Shown here: one piece after another, positions 32,679 through 42,236 of the stretch
How the letters are laid out: every line of letters starts with the position of its first letter
How positions within the stretch are numbered: position 1 is the stretch's first letter
Assembly (NCBI GenBank): GCA_951394045.1
Contig: OX595987.1
Coordinates: 2,356,001 to 2,420,000 of the forward strand
From: Nitzschia sp. DOCU1
Taxonomy: Eukaryota > Bacillariophyta > Bacillariophyceae > Bacillariales > Bacillariaceae
DNA length: 64,000 bases
Reading direction: 5' to 3'
The notes under the pieces: generated by a model
What the model was told of the DNA's origin: nothing
The model's input: the letters and a program-made list of their open reading frames with translations, nothing else
The model's database searches: none
Translations under genes and position numbers: made by a program

Positions 32679-33126
32679 ATTAACAATACAAAGATGATGA
32701 ACGGTGATGTTAGTTGTCTTTAAGGATGAATGTAGAGAGTGGTGTGTAGCTACCGACGGGAGGAGTCCAGTGACATGGCCGCGTCATTTTGTCACGCTCG
32801 TCGATCTGCTCGAGTGAGTCGCACCACCGCGCACAAACAAACGAATCCAGTCAGTCGTCCGAGTCAGTCATGAATGTGAATGATGAAGTTCCAAGATACT
32901 TCCACGTGGAAGATAACTGGTAGTCGTCGCCAATTTTTGATTGGCGATTGTGGGTGGAACAGGTTCTGTGTGTTCGCAACGCGAAACTTTTGAAACATGC
33001 GTCGTATTGAAAATGACACACACACACACGCACATCCACACAAACAACACCATCATCATCCATTTCTCATCGGCACACACCACCACACAATAATACCCGC
33101 TCCAAGGCAAAACGAGCAAACGCACC
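32679..33126. promoter_or_regulatory. Divergent promoter region with a 14-bp CACGTG palindrome and composite element
   Basis: 448 bp between the kanadaptin-like and arogenate dehydrogenase start codons. It contains the composite TGAAGTTCCAAGA (32884-32896), then CACGTGGAA (32903-32911). The 14-bp palindrome centred on CACGTG spans 32899-32912. A CA-rich stretch is at 33016-33052. The same composite occurs at 62223-62251. Confidence 0.5.
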
Positions 33127-34443
33127 ATGACAATGAAGCGTCTGCGGCAATCTCCTTGTCCTGATTCCGCATTTTGTCCCTCCCGAACATTTCTCCTCTT
33201 CTTTGTTGTCTGCATTTCCCTCATGCCAGCAGCCGCCGCCTGGGATATTCAAAAAGATCAAAATCGGCACAACATTTTATCGGCACACAAGAAGAGCATG
33301 GAAAATAATAACAATAACTTTCGTCCCTTGGCACAACAAGCCAATGATGATGATTTTACTACTGCCAGTAAGAATAAACCTACTCCAGCCGGAAGACTGG
33401 AAGAACTCAAACTTCAAGAAGCCGAACTGGCGCGACAACTCGCGGCGATTCGCATGGAAAAGTTGGCGGCTCTGAGATCTCGACCCTTGACGATTGGCAT
33501 TGTCGGCTTTGGTAGGTTTGGACAATTCATTGCACGTACGTTTGCGAAACATGGAAGAATTGTGGTCACGTCTCGGACGGACTATACGGACATTGCCAAT
33601 GGTATGGGGGCGACTTATGTGCCATTGGATAATCCAGAGGCATTTTTGAAGCAAGATTTGGATGTGGTCATTTTGGCCGTGTCTATTTTGAGTTTTGAAA
33701 GTACCATTCAAAAACTCGTGCCCCACTTACAAAAGCATGTAGCCTCTCAGGGCAAGGGACCACTGCTGGTCGATGTACTGAGTGTGAAGGAACATGCCCG
33801 TCAAGTCATGCTCCAGCATTTGCCGGAAGAATGTGATATTTTGTGCACGCACCCCATGTTTGGACCCGACTCGGGTCGAAATGGATGGCACAATCTCAAC
33901 TTTGTCTATGAAAAGACACGCGTCGATAAAGTCGTATTTGATCCCGCAAAAAGGCCCGTGGCCAATGATACATTTGTGGACTCTCAGGGCGCCTTTCACT
34001 CGATTCATGAAGACAGTGAAGCTCATGTGGAGTCCATGGATCGTATTGAGCGATTTCTAAGTATTTGGGAAGAAGAAGGTTGTCGTATGGTACCCATGAG
34101 TTGCAAGGCACATGATGAATATGCGGCCAATTCGCAGTTTATTACACATTTAATGGGGCGTATTCTGGGCGCACAGGGTCTAGACAAGACGCCTATTGAT
34201 ACCAAGGGATTTGAATCTGTCTTGCAATTGGTAGACTCAACGACTGCCGATTCGTTTGAATTGTTTTATGGTTTGTACAAGTACAATACCAACAGTATGG
34301 CGACCATTCAACAACTCAAGGCCGCCATGGATAATGTCGTGGATAATTTGAAACGACTGGAACAAGACGATCAAGAAAAAGAACACACACCACAAACAGC
34401 CACGGAAGAAGTATCATCATCATCGAAAATCTTGCGCAATTAG
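33127..34443 (+). CDS. tyrA: Arogenate/prephenate dehydrogenase (TyrA), probably plastid
   Basis: 438 residues. The N-terminus has a hydrophobic segment (TFLLFFVVCISLMPAAAA) followed by WDIQ; an aromatic residue after Ala fits a diatom plastid signal. A short coiled coil (LEELKLQEAELARQLAAI) precedes the catalytic part. From about residue 120 an NAD(P)-binding Rossmann fold begins with TIGIVGFGRFGQF. CTHPMFGPDSGRNGW is the plant/algal arogenate dehydrogenase signature with the catalytic His. NSQFITHLMGRIL is the conserved helix of the second domain. The enzyme makes tyrosine from arogenate (or 4-hydroxyphenylpyruvate from prephenate). Plant-type features favour arogenate and NADP. The Ser-rich tail is not conserved. 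Confidence 0.9.
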   Translation: MTMKRLRQSPCPDSAFCPSRTFLLFFVVCISLMPAAAAWDIQKDQNRHNILSAHKKSMENNNNNFRPLAQQANDDDFTTASKNKPTPAGRLEELKLQEAELARQLAAIRMEKLAALRSRPLTIGIVGFGRFGQFIARTFAKHGRIVVTSRTDYTDIANGMGATYVPLDNPEAFLKQDLDVVILAVSILSFESTIQKLVPHLQKHVASQGKGPLLVDVLSVKEHARQVMLQHLPEECDILCTHPMFGPDSGRNGWHNLNFVYEKTRVDKVVFDPAKRPVANDTFVDSQGAFHSIHEDSEAHVESMDRIERFLSIWEEEGCRMVPMSCKAHDEYAANSQFITHLMGRILGAQGLDKTPIDTKGFESVLQLVDSTTADSFELFYGLYKYNTNSMATIQQLKAAMDNVVDNLKRLEQDDQEKEHTPQTATEEVSSSSKILRN

Positions 34444-34566
34444 CTTTTACAAACTACTAATAGAGGGAGTTTAGGTTCCACGACAACAATCTTGAACATT
34501 GTGCTAGGAGGAGGAATGATTGAATAGAATGTGGCTAGGTGATATGATTTGATTTGTTGCGTGCCA

Positions 34567-36330
34567 TTATTCCAGTTGATTCTCTCCTTCCTCATCGTCA
34601 TCATCTTCCTCCTGCTTCTTGTCGTTGGCCTTTGCCCCAGTCGCCAAAAAGGATTCTTCATTTTCTTCTCCTTCTTCGTCTTCATCATCCTTCTTCTTGT
34701 GTGTTTCCGTATCATCATCATCACCCTTGGGAGTCGGTAACGACGATTCCCCTGGTGCTGCCGTCAATATTTCAGGCTTAACCACGTCTTGTTTCGGATG
34801 CGGGTGATCCACTACCAATTTTTCAATTTCTTGCTTCCATTCGTCGACACTTATCTGCCCCGTGATTTCATGGTCCTTTTTGGACTTGCCAGGCAAAGTC
34901 ACAAACAGAGCAAACTTGCGAGCTACCAAACACCCTTTGGCTCGGGCCAAGCGTGCCACCTTTTGAAAATCCTTGAGTCCCTTGGTAAAGGTGGCAGGAT
35001 TGCGCATTCCCTCGGACCAATCCGTGTACGTGACGGGGCGTTTCTTGACAAATTCATAACAAGTAGATGGATCCACGGGAGCAGTAGCAGGGGGTACTGA
35101 TGCCGTATGAGTAGCGGATGATGAAGATCCTGGTGGTTTGGTCTCGGCAGCCTTGCCATCAGCATCTGCGGCAGCACCCAAAACACGGAGACGTTGAGTG
35201 TCTTCCCCTTGCGATGTAAAACGTAAATACCCCAACAGTGCCAGAGAGGTAGGAATGTACATTTCATCACTGGCATTGATTTCTCGATAGGAATGCCACA
35301 AGTGAAATTTGTGTGGAATGTGGGGCCGGTCAATGCCAATGATCAGAGACGCGTGTTTGCGGCACAGCAGTACCCATTGGTCGGCTTTCCAACGGTATTG
35401 TCCTGGAATGCGGCGATTGATCATGCCAAATTGATCCGTTTCATACGCATTTTTGGGTGTACCTGGATCCTTGCGGTGACGGGCGTTGACCCATGATACG
35501 GTATTGTCCATGACATCCAAGAATTCTTGGGCTGTAGCGACGGGCAAGCAAGTTTCGCTGACGTAAAGAAACTGATCGACTTGTGGAATATCCGTCTTTG
35601 ATGACGTCTCCTCGCTCGAATTAGGCGGGCGACGAGCCAAGAAGCGATTGGAAGAAAAGCGAGGATCCTTTTCGGGATCGTTTCCAATCTTGAGGCCGGT
35701 ATGGAGTAAATCCAACATGGCGCGGGTAATTTCTACCGATCCCCAATTGGGAGTCCTCGACAAGTATTCGGGGTCCAAGTACGAGTTACCACGTCCTGCC
35801 TTGGGAGGATATACCAGCAAGCGCTGCTTCAACCAGTCACTCTTAACTTGTTTGGGGAATTTAGCATGAACCAAGACAGAGACGTAATACTCGTCTTGAT
35901 CAGAGTTAAACGTTTCGAGCCACTCCTTCCAAATGTGCTCGTATGGCAAATCCTCAATACAAATGACTAAGAGAGCCAAATGTTTGGGAGGCTGAGCTTT
36001 TTCTTTGGCTGTGGGGGGGTCGGGCAAGCCCCGTGGAATCTTGTATCCATGGTGCCGCAAATCACCCAAGCCATCGCGGTCCGGAATATCTATGCGGCGC
36101 CTCTGGGCAGGAGGAGGACCCCCACTGCCTCGTCCTTGTTGGTGATGGTGAGGGCTCCAATCGCGGGGGCGGCGACGGTCTCCTCCACCACCTCTTCCAC
36201 CAGAGTTGTTACTATTACTGTATCCGCGATTATTGGGAGGTCGTTGGGGAGATCCTCCCGATCCTCCGGCTCCTCGATTGGAGTTACCGCCGCCACTCTG
36301 AAAGGCCGATAGCTGAGAGCGAAAATCCAT
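34567..36330 (-). CDS. Core-2/I-branching-like glycosyltransferase (GT14-type) with RG-rich N-terminus
   Basis: 587 residues. Residues about 1-95 are Gly/Arg/Asn/Pro-rich (SGGRGGGGDRRRPRDW), like RNA-binding RGG segments. The middle resembles the plant Branch/GT14 family: HLALLVICIEDLPYEHIWKEWL, SVLVHAKFP, NWGSVEITRAMLDLLHTGL, DQFLYVSETCLPV, RWKADQWVLLCRKHASLII and later SDEMYIPTSLALLGYL. These correspond to the family order of WG-S-AE--LL, FxLLSESCxPL, QW--L-R-HA and DEHYxPT. GT14 enzymes add GlcNAc or GlcA in the Golgi and have an N-terminal anchor. None is seen here, and the C-terminus is Lys/Glu/Asp-rich, so a nucleocytoplasmic location seems likely. Catalytic activity is uncertain. Confidence 0.7.
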   Translation of the reverse strand: MDFRSQLSAFQSGGGNSNRGAGGSGGSPQRPPNNRGYSNSNNSGGRGGGGDRRRPRDWSPHHHQQGRGSGGPPPAQRRRIDIPDRDGLGDLRHHGYKIPRGLPDPPTAKEKAQPPKHLALLVICIEDLPYEHIWKEWLETFNSDQDEYYVSVLVHAKFPKQVKSDWLKQRLLVYPPKAGRGNSYLDPEYLSRTPNWGSVEITRAMLDLLHTGLKIGNDPEKDPRFSSNRFLARRPPNSSEETSSKTDIPQVDQFLYVSETCLPVATAQEFLDVMDNTVSWVNARHRKDPGTPKNAYETDQFGMINRRIPGQYRWKADQWVLLCRKHASLIIGIDRPHIPHKFHLWHSYREINASDEMYIPTSLALLGYLRFTSQGEDTQRLRVLGAAADADGKAAETKPPGSSSSATHTASVPPATAPVDPSTCYEFVKKRPVTYTDWSEGMRNPATFTKGLKDFQKVARLARAKGCLVARKFALFVTLPGKSKKDHEITGQISVDEWKQEIEKLVVDHPHPKQDVVKPEILTAAPGESSLPTPKGDDDDTETHKKKDDEDEEGEENEESFLATGAKANDKKQEEDDDDEEGENQLE

Positions 36331-37050
36331 GCTGAGTAAATCGCACTAGCCTAGCCAGATTCCGTCACTCCAACCTGTTACTCACTCCACAGAAGAGCTA
36401 TCTCTTGAGCTAGAGAGTAGTTGTATCTCCCTTCCCACTGCTGCCGAACTTTCTGCATCTACATGGCGCTTCCCTTTTTTTCAAAACCCCGAGCCGTTGA
36501 AAACACGTCGGGGCAAGTGGCATCTTGACGCGCGCGCATTGACGCAGTCGACTCAGATGATTTTATTGCGGTTCGACTGTCATGCGGGCGTATTGGCATT
36601 TACCGCCCTTTTGAGTTACTATTCTGGACCGCAGAAATTTGTACTGGTTCTACGCGCCATGAGCACCCGCCACATTGATTGTTCGGTTTCCACCCAGCGC
36701 AATCACAGTGTAGCAAGGTGGGTACCATGAGGCTCCTTTGACCATGGTGGCTTGTTTTCAATGCAACAATCTTTGTAGGGCAACGACAAGGGATATAGTA
36801 GTTGATGCAGGTGGTGGTTGTGGCCGTAGTTGTTGGATCCGCGAAAATTGATGAAATTTCCATTGAGATTGTCAATGGCACTGCGTGTTGACCATGGCGG
36901 GCCCGTATCGCGTGTAGATGTCGTCTGGATAGTCGACGAAAGGATTTTGTCATCGTTGTCATGATCATTTGTTTCTCACTTTCCTCTGCTGTCCCCTCCT
37001 CGATTTCAACAGTTTGCCGCTCCGACTAGTTATATTGAATCACTAGCACC
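36331..37050. other. Divergent intergenic region GT14-like / uS12
   Basis: 720 bp. No gene is supported; open frames around 36600-36970 lack any protein-like pattern. It presumably contains the promoter and 5' UTR of the ribosomal protein gene. Confidence 0.45.
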
Positions 37051-37482
37051 ATGGGTAAGCCAAATGGACTTCGAACCGGACGTAAGCTCCGCATCCACCG
37101 ACGTAATCAACGTTGGCATGACTTGCGATACTGCAAGGCCAACTCCGTCACTGCCATGAAGGCTAATCCTATGGGAGGATCCACAATGGCAAAGGGAATT
37201 GTCCTGGAAAAGATTGGTATTGAGGCCAAACAGCCAAACTCTGCCATTCGAAAGTGCGTCCGAGTGCAACTGATTAAGAATGGAAAGAAGATTGCCGCCT
37301 TCGTGCCACGTGACGGTTGTTTGAACTATGTAGATGAAAACGACGAAGTCTTGATTGCTGGATTCGGTCGTTCCGGACACGCTGTGGGAGATATTCCAGG
37401 AGTCCGATTCAAGGTCGTTAAGGTGGCTGGTGTGTCACTTTGGGCCTTGTACAAGGAAAAGAAGGAGAAGCCTCGTTCGTAA
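37051..37482 (+). CDS. RPS23: 40S ribosomal protein uS12 (RPS23)
   Basis: 143 residues, exactly the size of eukaryotic RPS23. The sequence is near-invariant: [18 protein letters not shown] at the start, then [40 protein letters not shown] and [17 protein letters not shown], ending KKEKPRS. The loop with KQPNSAIRK carries the proline (QPNSA) that is hydroxylated in many eukaryotes and lies at the decoding centre, where it controls translation accuracy. The gene is intronless. Codon use favours C/G-ending and AAG codons, as expected for high expression. Confidence 0.99.
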   Translation: MGKPNGLRTGRKLRIHRRNQRWHDLRYCKANSVTAMKANPMGGSTMAKGIVLEKIGIEAKQPNSAIRKCVRVQLIKNGKKIAAFVPRDGCLNYVDENDEVLIAGFGRSGHAVGDIPGVRFKVVKVAGVSLWALYKEKKEKPRS

Positions 37483-37889
37483 ACTAGAAAACTTGCACGC
37501 AAAGATGATCTATAGTTAGCAGTTGATGTTGTTGTCAGTTGAGGAAGTTTTCTTGCAAATTGAGAAGGATCACGCCAAGCCATCGTAATGCCACCTCTGC
37601 GGCGACGAGTCAAGGCTCGCAGCCCGTCGATCCAGTAGAACAAGAAGGCAGTAGCTTGGAAATAGAAAAAGAAACTTATTCTCTTTCGGCTTTGTCCCGA
37701 GTAAGGACGTAGCTCAGGCGGCGACTGGCTTGCCATTATGGAAGCGTTTTCTGGAAGAGCTACCCCATCGGAGACGAAAGTGGATAAGCAAATCTACATG
37801 GCATGGATTCTATCGACATATTACGGATACCTGCGAGGTCACTAAACTCAGAGTTAAGCACCGATGAACAGCAAACACCACCGTAGGCT
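37483..37889. other. Convergent 3' intergenic region
   Basis: 407 bp between uS12 and the DUF3727-like gene. Nothing is recognised. I checked for 5S rRNA or tRNA signals near 37820-37880 and found none convincing. Confidence 0.45.
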
Positions 37890-38705
37890 TTATGGAAGCA
37901 TGGTACCATCCCGTTCCTCATGGTACTTTAGAAACATTTCTTCCAAAAGAGGCATGACTCTGTCAGACTCTTCAGGCGTCAACAAGTCTCTGATTTCCGG
38001 TCGCTCTGCATTTCGCTTTCCCACCAGCAGAACAGGATCTAATAGTCGCACCAAGTTGAATTCAGTGCCACGGTGTTCAAAACTGAGGAGGACTTCTACA
38101 TCTTCTTCCCCCGCAACGGCGTCCTCGTCGTCGTCTTCCTCGTCGTCATCCATGTCATCGTCAGTTTCATCTTCTTCCAGTTCTCCAACCAACGTCAGTG
38201 TCTGTGGCGTTCGTTCCAACGCAAGCTCTTCTCCGAATTCCTCATCAACAATGTTTTGCGCAACGGGAAAGATGTCATCCATCAGCTTGTCGTTGAGTTC
38301 GACAGGAACTAGATTGCCGTCGGGTTCAAAGTAGCAAAGAGCAACACAGTAGTCACAAGGCACCCCGATCGTGTATTCAACGCCACCAAGCATGGCAATA
38401 GAATCGGCATAACATTCAATGAAGGAATTTCCTCCCGCTTCAATAAACGGAATAGCGACACCCTCGTCTTCTTCGGCGACTCGCATAAGATGATCTCCCT
38501 GATCTCCCTTGTTGGTCTTGGTGGCTGACAACAACGAGCAACGGTCATTGCAAGTTACCGGAACATTGGAGTGTCTAGGAATTGACAATGAGGGGACAAA
38601 CGCCATGGAGGATCTTGACGGAACAAACGCATGTGCCATATTAAAAGTGGTGGCTAGCACGCAGAATGCCACCAACTGGCAATGATTCTTGAAAGAAAGC
38701 ATCAT
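37890..38705 (-). CDS. Plastid DUF3727/DUF1292-like protein
   Basis: 271 residues; a second Met follows immediately. The N-terminus has a hydrophobic segment (LVAFCVLATTFNMAHA) with cleavage before FVPS, the clear diatom plastid signal. The mature part resembles the DUF3727/DUF1292 proteins of cyanobacteria and plastids: FIECYADSIAMLGGVEYTIGVPCDYCVALCYFE, then DDIFPVAQNIVDEEFGEELAL. A very acidic stretch (EDETDDDMDDDEEDDDED) follows. The segment after it, EVLLSFEHRGTEFNLVRLLDPVLLVGK, looks like the family's second conserved block. Function is unknown; the family is restricted mainly to photosynthetic lineages. It diverges from the MYND gene across 456 bp. Confidence 0.75.
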   Translation of the reverse strand: MMLSFKNHCQLVAFCVLATTFNMAHAFVPSRSSMAFVPSLSIPRHSNVPVTCNDRCSLLSATKTNKGDQGDHLMRVAEEDEGVAIPFIEAGGNSFIECYADSIAMLGGVEYTIGVPCDYCVALCYFEPDGNLVPVELNDKLMDDIFPVAQNIVDEEFGEELALERTPQTLTLVGELEEDETDDDMDDDEEDDDEDAVAGEEDVEVLLSFEHRGTEFNLVRLLDPVLLVGKRNAERPEIRDLLTPEESDRVMPLLEEMFLKYHEERDGTMLP

Positions 38706-39161
38706 TCAATAAGGATCCTCGAAGTAATACTCAATGAAGAGATTTTGTTGATAGTTGAAGGAAGAAAGAAGTGTTTTCAACGGGAGATTGAATGTATCAG
38801 ATGATTGCCAGATGCGACGTGATCCATCAGTAGAGACCTCCGTCTTCGATGATGGGCGAGATCCTTTTTTGTTTGGAGGAGTGGGTGCGGTTGCGGTTGC
38901 GATGGGTTTTTCTTCGAATCCGCGCCCCACGCGCGACGTTTTTGGCGGGAAACTGCCTCGAAACGCACGCTTTTGACTTTTCGATCCAGTCCAATTAGTC
39001 GTCGACACGCCAACATCATCACAACACGAAGCGAAGATTTCTTTTGCGATTTTGTCATCGCCTTGGCACGACTTACGATGGTAATATTGAGGCCTCATCT
39101 GTTGATACCTTACTCCTAGGACCCTGACTGTCAGCCCCCACTACCTCGTTTCTACTGTACC
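38706..39161. promoter_or_regulatory. Divergent intergenic region with a strong E2F-like site
   Basis: 456 bp between the DUF3727-like and MYND start codons. TTTGGCGGGAAA (38941-38952) is an excellent match to the E2F consensus. No gene is seen. Confidence 0.45.
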
Positions 39162-40241
39162 ATGAATCAACCACCAAATTTTGATGAAATAGCTCTCGAA
39201 ATTCGCAAACAATACGATGGCCAAGACCCTAATTTGACGAATGACCCACCGTGTTGCGTTTGCTATGAAAATCCTGGAACTAAGACCTGTTCTCGATGTA
39301 AGCTGCAACCCTATTGTTCCGTTAAATGTCAGAAGGCTGGGCTTTCGGAGCACAGGGACGATTGTAAGGAGCTGGCCAAACTGATGAGTAAAATGGAGGC
39401 CGAAGCAAAAGCTCTGACGGTGGGCCAGTTTGATTTCAGCTTTGGACCACCAGAGAATGCCTTTGAGGAGCATGTCGGCCACTTCTGGGGGTTGATAGAG
39501 ACTCGTGACTATATGCGAGCACGGCTGGCCGTCGTGGAGCAATTGGAGATGATGAACTGGAACCTTGAAACGGAAAAAGGTTGGAAAATGGTTCTGGGTC
39601 ATATGCAAGATATGCTCCGACTTTGTCGTCACGACAATGTTGGCCTTCGATATCGTTTTCCTTTTGTCTTGATCAATCTGAACCGTGACGACGACGCTCA
39701 CTGCTTCATACGCTACTGGATGGAAGACTTGGACTCGGTCGACGAAATTCGTGAACGAATGCACCAAGAATCAAAGGAGGGCGATTGGCTGTATCCAAAG
39801 GAGGAAGGCGCCCGTTATAAGGACATTTTGGAAGAACGACCCGACAAAAAGCACCAACACAAATATACACCGCTCGCGTTCTTGGTGGCATGTGCAGTCA
39901 TCAAGATGCGCGTCGTTGCGGCCCTGGATGCGAAACGGTTACGCGGCGATTCCGACTTTAGTAAGGAACAACTCGACAGACAAATGAAGATTTTGACTCG
40001 CTTACTGGATTTAATTGATGCCAGCAACAAGTCCATGCTACCAGCCCTGGTTAATCCCGGGCCACTTCGGGAAGCCGTCGATCCTGGGTGGACATCTCCG
40101 GGCCACCCGTCGGAAGCGCTGTCAGTTCTAAACGATGCATGCCGCCCGTGGGCGCGGATCCCAGGCGCCGAGGAGTTATTGGCAAAGCGAGTTGGTACAC
40201 GCGCAACTAACTACAACACCAACATGGCGCTCCTACCATAG
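39162..40241 (+). CDS. MYND-type zinc finger protein
   Basis: 359 residues. At about residues 29-67 is a complete MYND zinc finger: CCVCYENPGTKTCSRCKLQPYCS, then KCQKAGLSEHRDDC, with the spacing of seven Cys and one His ligands. MYND fingers mediate protein-protein contacts. The remaining 290 residues are helical and charged, without SET or other catalytic motifs, and may form TPR-like helices (YMRARLAVVEQLEMMNWNLETEKGWKMVLGHMQDMLRL). The ending PWARIPGAEELLAKRVG recurs, in my reading, among multicopy MYND proteins of diatoms. No targeting signal is seen. Function is unknown. Confidence 0.8.
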   Translation: MNQPPNFDEIALEIRKQYDGQDPNLTNDPPCCVCYENPGTKTCSRCKLQPYCSVKCQKAGLSEHRDDCKELAKLMSKMEAEAKALTVGQFDFSFGPPENAFEEHVGHFWGLIETRDYMRARLAVVEQLEMMNWNLETEKGWKMVLGHMQDMLRLCRHDNVGLRYRFPFVLINLNRDDDAHCFIRYWMEDLDSVDEIRERMHQESKEGDWLYPKEEGARYKDILEERPDKKHQHKYTPLAFLVACAVIKMRVVAALDAKRLRGDSDFSKEQLDRQMKILTRLLDLIDASNKSMLPALVNPGPLREAVDPGWTSPGHPSEALSVLNDACRPWARIPGAEELLAKRVGTRATNYNTNMALLP

Positions 40242-40658
40242 AATTAGAATCCGTGAAGTTTTGAGTTCCGTTTCGGGCCAAGTGTGTACGCTCTGCTGGA
40301 TTTTGTAGTGGACATCCTACTAGCTCCGTGCTGGACGTCGACCTCGTATTGACGATGGATCTAGTTTCATACCTTGCACCTTCAACGTGCTAGTAGAAAT
40401 AGAATGGATGCCTATTAACCCTCTAGAGTGTCAAATGCCACATTCGCCACGCTATCGGCGTACACAGATTTGGCCACTGGTGCAGTGGGCTGAGGTGCAA
40501 CCGCACCAGCCACTCTGTGAGCAACACAATCCTCCGGCACACCTACCGTTTCCAGCAGTGCTGGGCGTCAACCTCACATTGAACATGGGTCTAGGCTTCA
40601 GCACATCAGCTATCGTGTAAAAATTGGATCGCTCCGTTGAACTCTAATGTCGAATTCT
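40242..40658. other. Convergent intergenic region with an imperfect duplication
   Basis: 417 bp. Two similar 42-43 bp blocks occur (40328-40369 and 40558-40600), sharing GTGCTGG-CGTC-ACCTC--ATTGA--ATGG-TCTAG. No gene is supported. Confidence 0.45.
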
Positions 40659-41972
40659 TCACTTCAAGCGACCCAAGACTTCAATTGCTATTCCAGCACC
40701 ACCTTGGTCGCTTGTCTCGTCCATTATAATGTCACCGGCCTCTTTCGCAGGCGGTGAGCCGTTTCCTACGACCACACCAATGCACGCCATTTGCAACATT
40801 TCCACGTCGTTCTCCGCATCCCCTATCGCTAACAGATCCTTACTCGGGTCAATTTCCAGGACTTCGCAAAGCTTCTGAACCCCCAAGGCTTTGGAACACC
40901 CTTCCGGAAGAAGCTCCAGCATCGTTGGGACGGCTTGTGTTACTCGAGCATTGTTGGCGGCCGCCAATTTTTCCAGCTGCGGCCGAACGACATTTACGAG
41001 CTTGTCATTGTCGTCGTCGCACACCAAGATCTTGTGAACTCCTGGTGCATGCCCTGCGATTGAAGGGATCTCCTGTGACAAGGGCTCACCATAGATTGCA
41101 TGCAAGTTGATGACTGTTTGCGTCAAGTCGGTTGTGTAGAGATTGTCGCCGTCATATGCAATAATGGACGTCCCAGTCTTTGCAACCAGCTCCTCACAGG
41201 CTGAAACTGCGTCTCCATTCAACTTTTTCTCAAAGATCACCTTATCGCCATAAACACAATACAAACCCTGGATGAAGACTCCCGGACATTGTTGTAGCAG
41301 CGCCGCGATCTCTGGACCCAGACTGTTCAATGCACCCGCCCGCGTCTTTCCAGTCGCTGGAAAGAACCATTGGAGGGGTTCCATGGGAGAAAAGGCTGCT
41401 TGCACCGCTTTTTGAATCGCTATTTTGGTTCTGGGGTGTACCGTTTGATCCGAGCCAATCAATGTACCGTCCACATCAGAAGCAATAGCTTTAATGTTGC
41501 GGGATCTTTGTTGAATCTCCTCGGTCCACCATGAATAGGAAGGTTCTGCCGCATTGTTGCTATTACCGTTGATGGAACTACCAGATATATCGCCCAAGGT
41601 CTCCATAACTAGGTCATGAATGGATGGAATCATGGCTTCCTCCAGGACATTTTCCATGGATTGCTGGACACGAGGTGTCTGTGACGAGAGCTGTTTGTGC
41701 AAATCCCAAAGATTTTGAAGTTCGTCGTCATTGTAAACTTGAGATTTGCTTGGTGGTCGACCAGAGTCGGGCAATTTCGGCGTGGCACCATTCTCCAGGA
41801 ACTTGCGTCGTTGCTCTGCGAAGAGATCGCCTAGGCCGTCATTGTCGTCGCTCGCCGAGTCGAATAATCGGCTGCCAATGGAGGATGCGACGGAATAATG
41901 GCGGGGTGCAAATGCTCGCACGTTTACCAGGGCACAAAAGCAGGAGAGAAAGAAATGGACAGGTATCGTCAT
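40659..41972 (-). CDS. Plastid HAD-superfamily hydrolase (Cof-like)
   Basis: 437 residues from the ATG at 41970-41972, chosen because it begins a signal (MTIPVHFFLSCFCALVNVRA-FAPR) with the plastid Phe motif. After a linker of about 130 residues, HAD motifs appear: motif I AIASDVDGTLIGSD with the nucleophile and acid Asp; motif II region FFPATGKT; motif IV AIGDAENDVEMLQMA. The cap is of the C2 (Cof/sucrose-phosphatase) type, inserted between motifs II and III. Such enzymes dephosphorylate sugar phosphates or flavin/pyridoxal phosphates; the substrate cannot be told. The ending KEAGDIIMDETSDQGGAGIAIEVL is typical of the Cof family. It diverges from APS kinase over 264 bp. Confidence 0.85.
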   Translation of the reverse strand: MTIPVHFFLSCFCALVNVRAFAPRHYSVASSIGSRLFDSASDDNDGLGDLFAEQRRKFLENGATPKLPDSGRPPSKSQVYNDDELQNLWDLHKQLSSQTPRVQQSMENVLEEAMIPSIHDLVMETLGDISGSSINGNSNNAAEPSYSWWTEEIQQRSRNIKAIASDVDGTLIGSDQTVHPRTKIAIQKAVQAAFSPMEPLQWFFPATGKTRAGALNSLGPEIAALLQQCPGVFIQGLYCVYGDKVIFEKKLNGDAVSACEELVAKTGTSIIAYDGDNLYTTDLTQTVINLHAIYGEPLSQEIPSIAGHAPGVHKILVCDDDNDKLVNVVRPQLEKLAAANNARVTQAVPTMLELLPEGCSKALGVQKLCEVLEIDPSKDLLAIGDAENDVEMLQMACIGVVVGNGSPPAKEAGDIIMDETSDQGGAGIAIEVLGRLK

Positions 41973-42236
41973 GATAGCAAAGGGGTGTGACGAAAAGAAA
42001 ATAGGGATTGTTCTCAACTTGTAACTGAAATGGAAGAGCGACGAGAGAAAGAGAGGCAGCTGTCTGCTGTTGGAATCGGATGGCCTTTTGGATGCGTACG
42101 TGGATCTTTGACTCGGTTGACTACAAGCACTTCGGAACTTTCGACTCGAGCGACTAATAGCTTGTTGTGGATCCAAAAAACCAGAATGTGTCCCGGTCAT
42201 TGTAGTAAAGTTCTTGTAGTTGACCTTCCATGCATC

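Noticed and set aside
36600..36968. Minus-strand frame of 122 codons between the GT14-like and uS12 genes
   Set aside because: Thr/His-rich, without domain or start context; better explained as upstream regulatory DNA.
42030..42236. N-terminal extension of APS kinase
   Set aside because: Composition is not that of a transit peptide and the sequence is likely the promoter and 5' UTR shared with the HAD gene.
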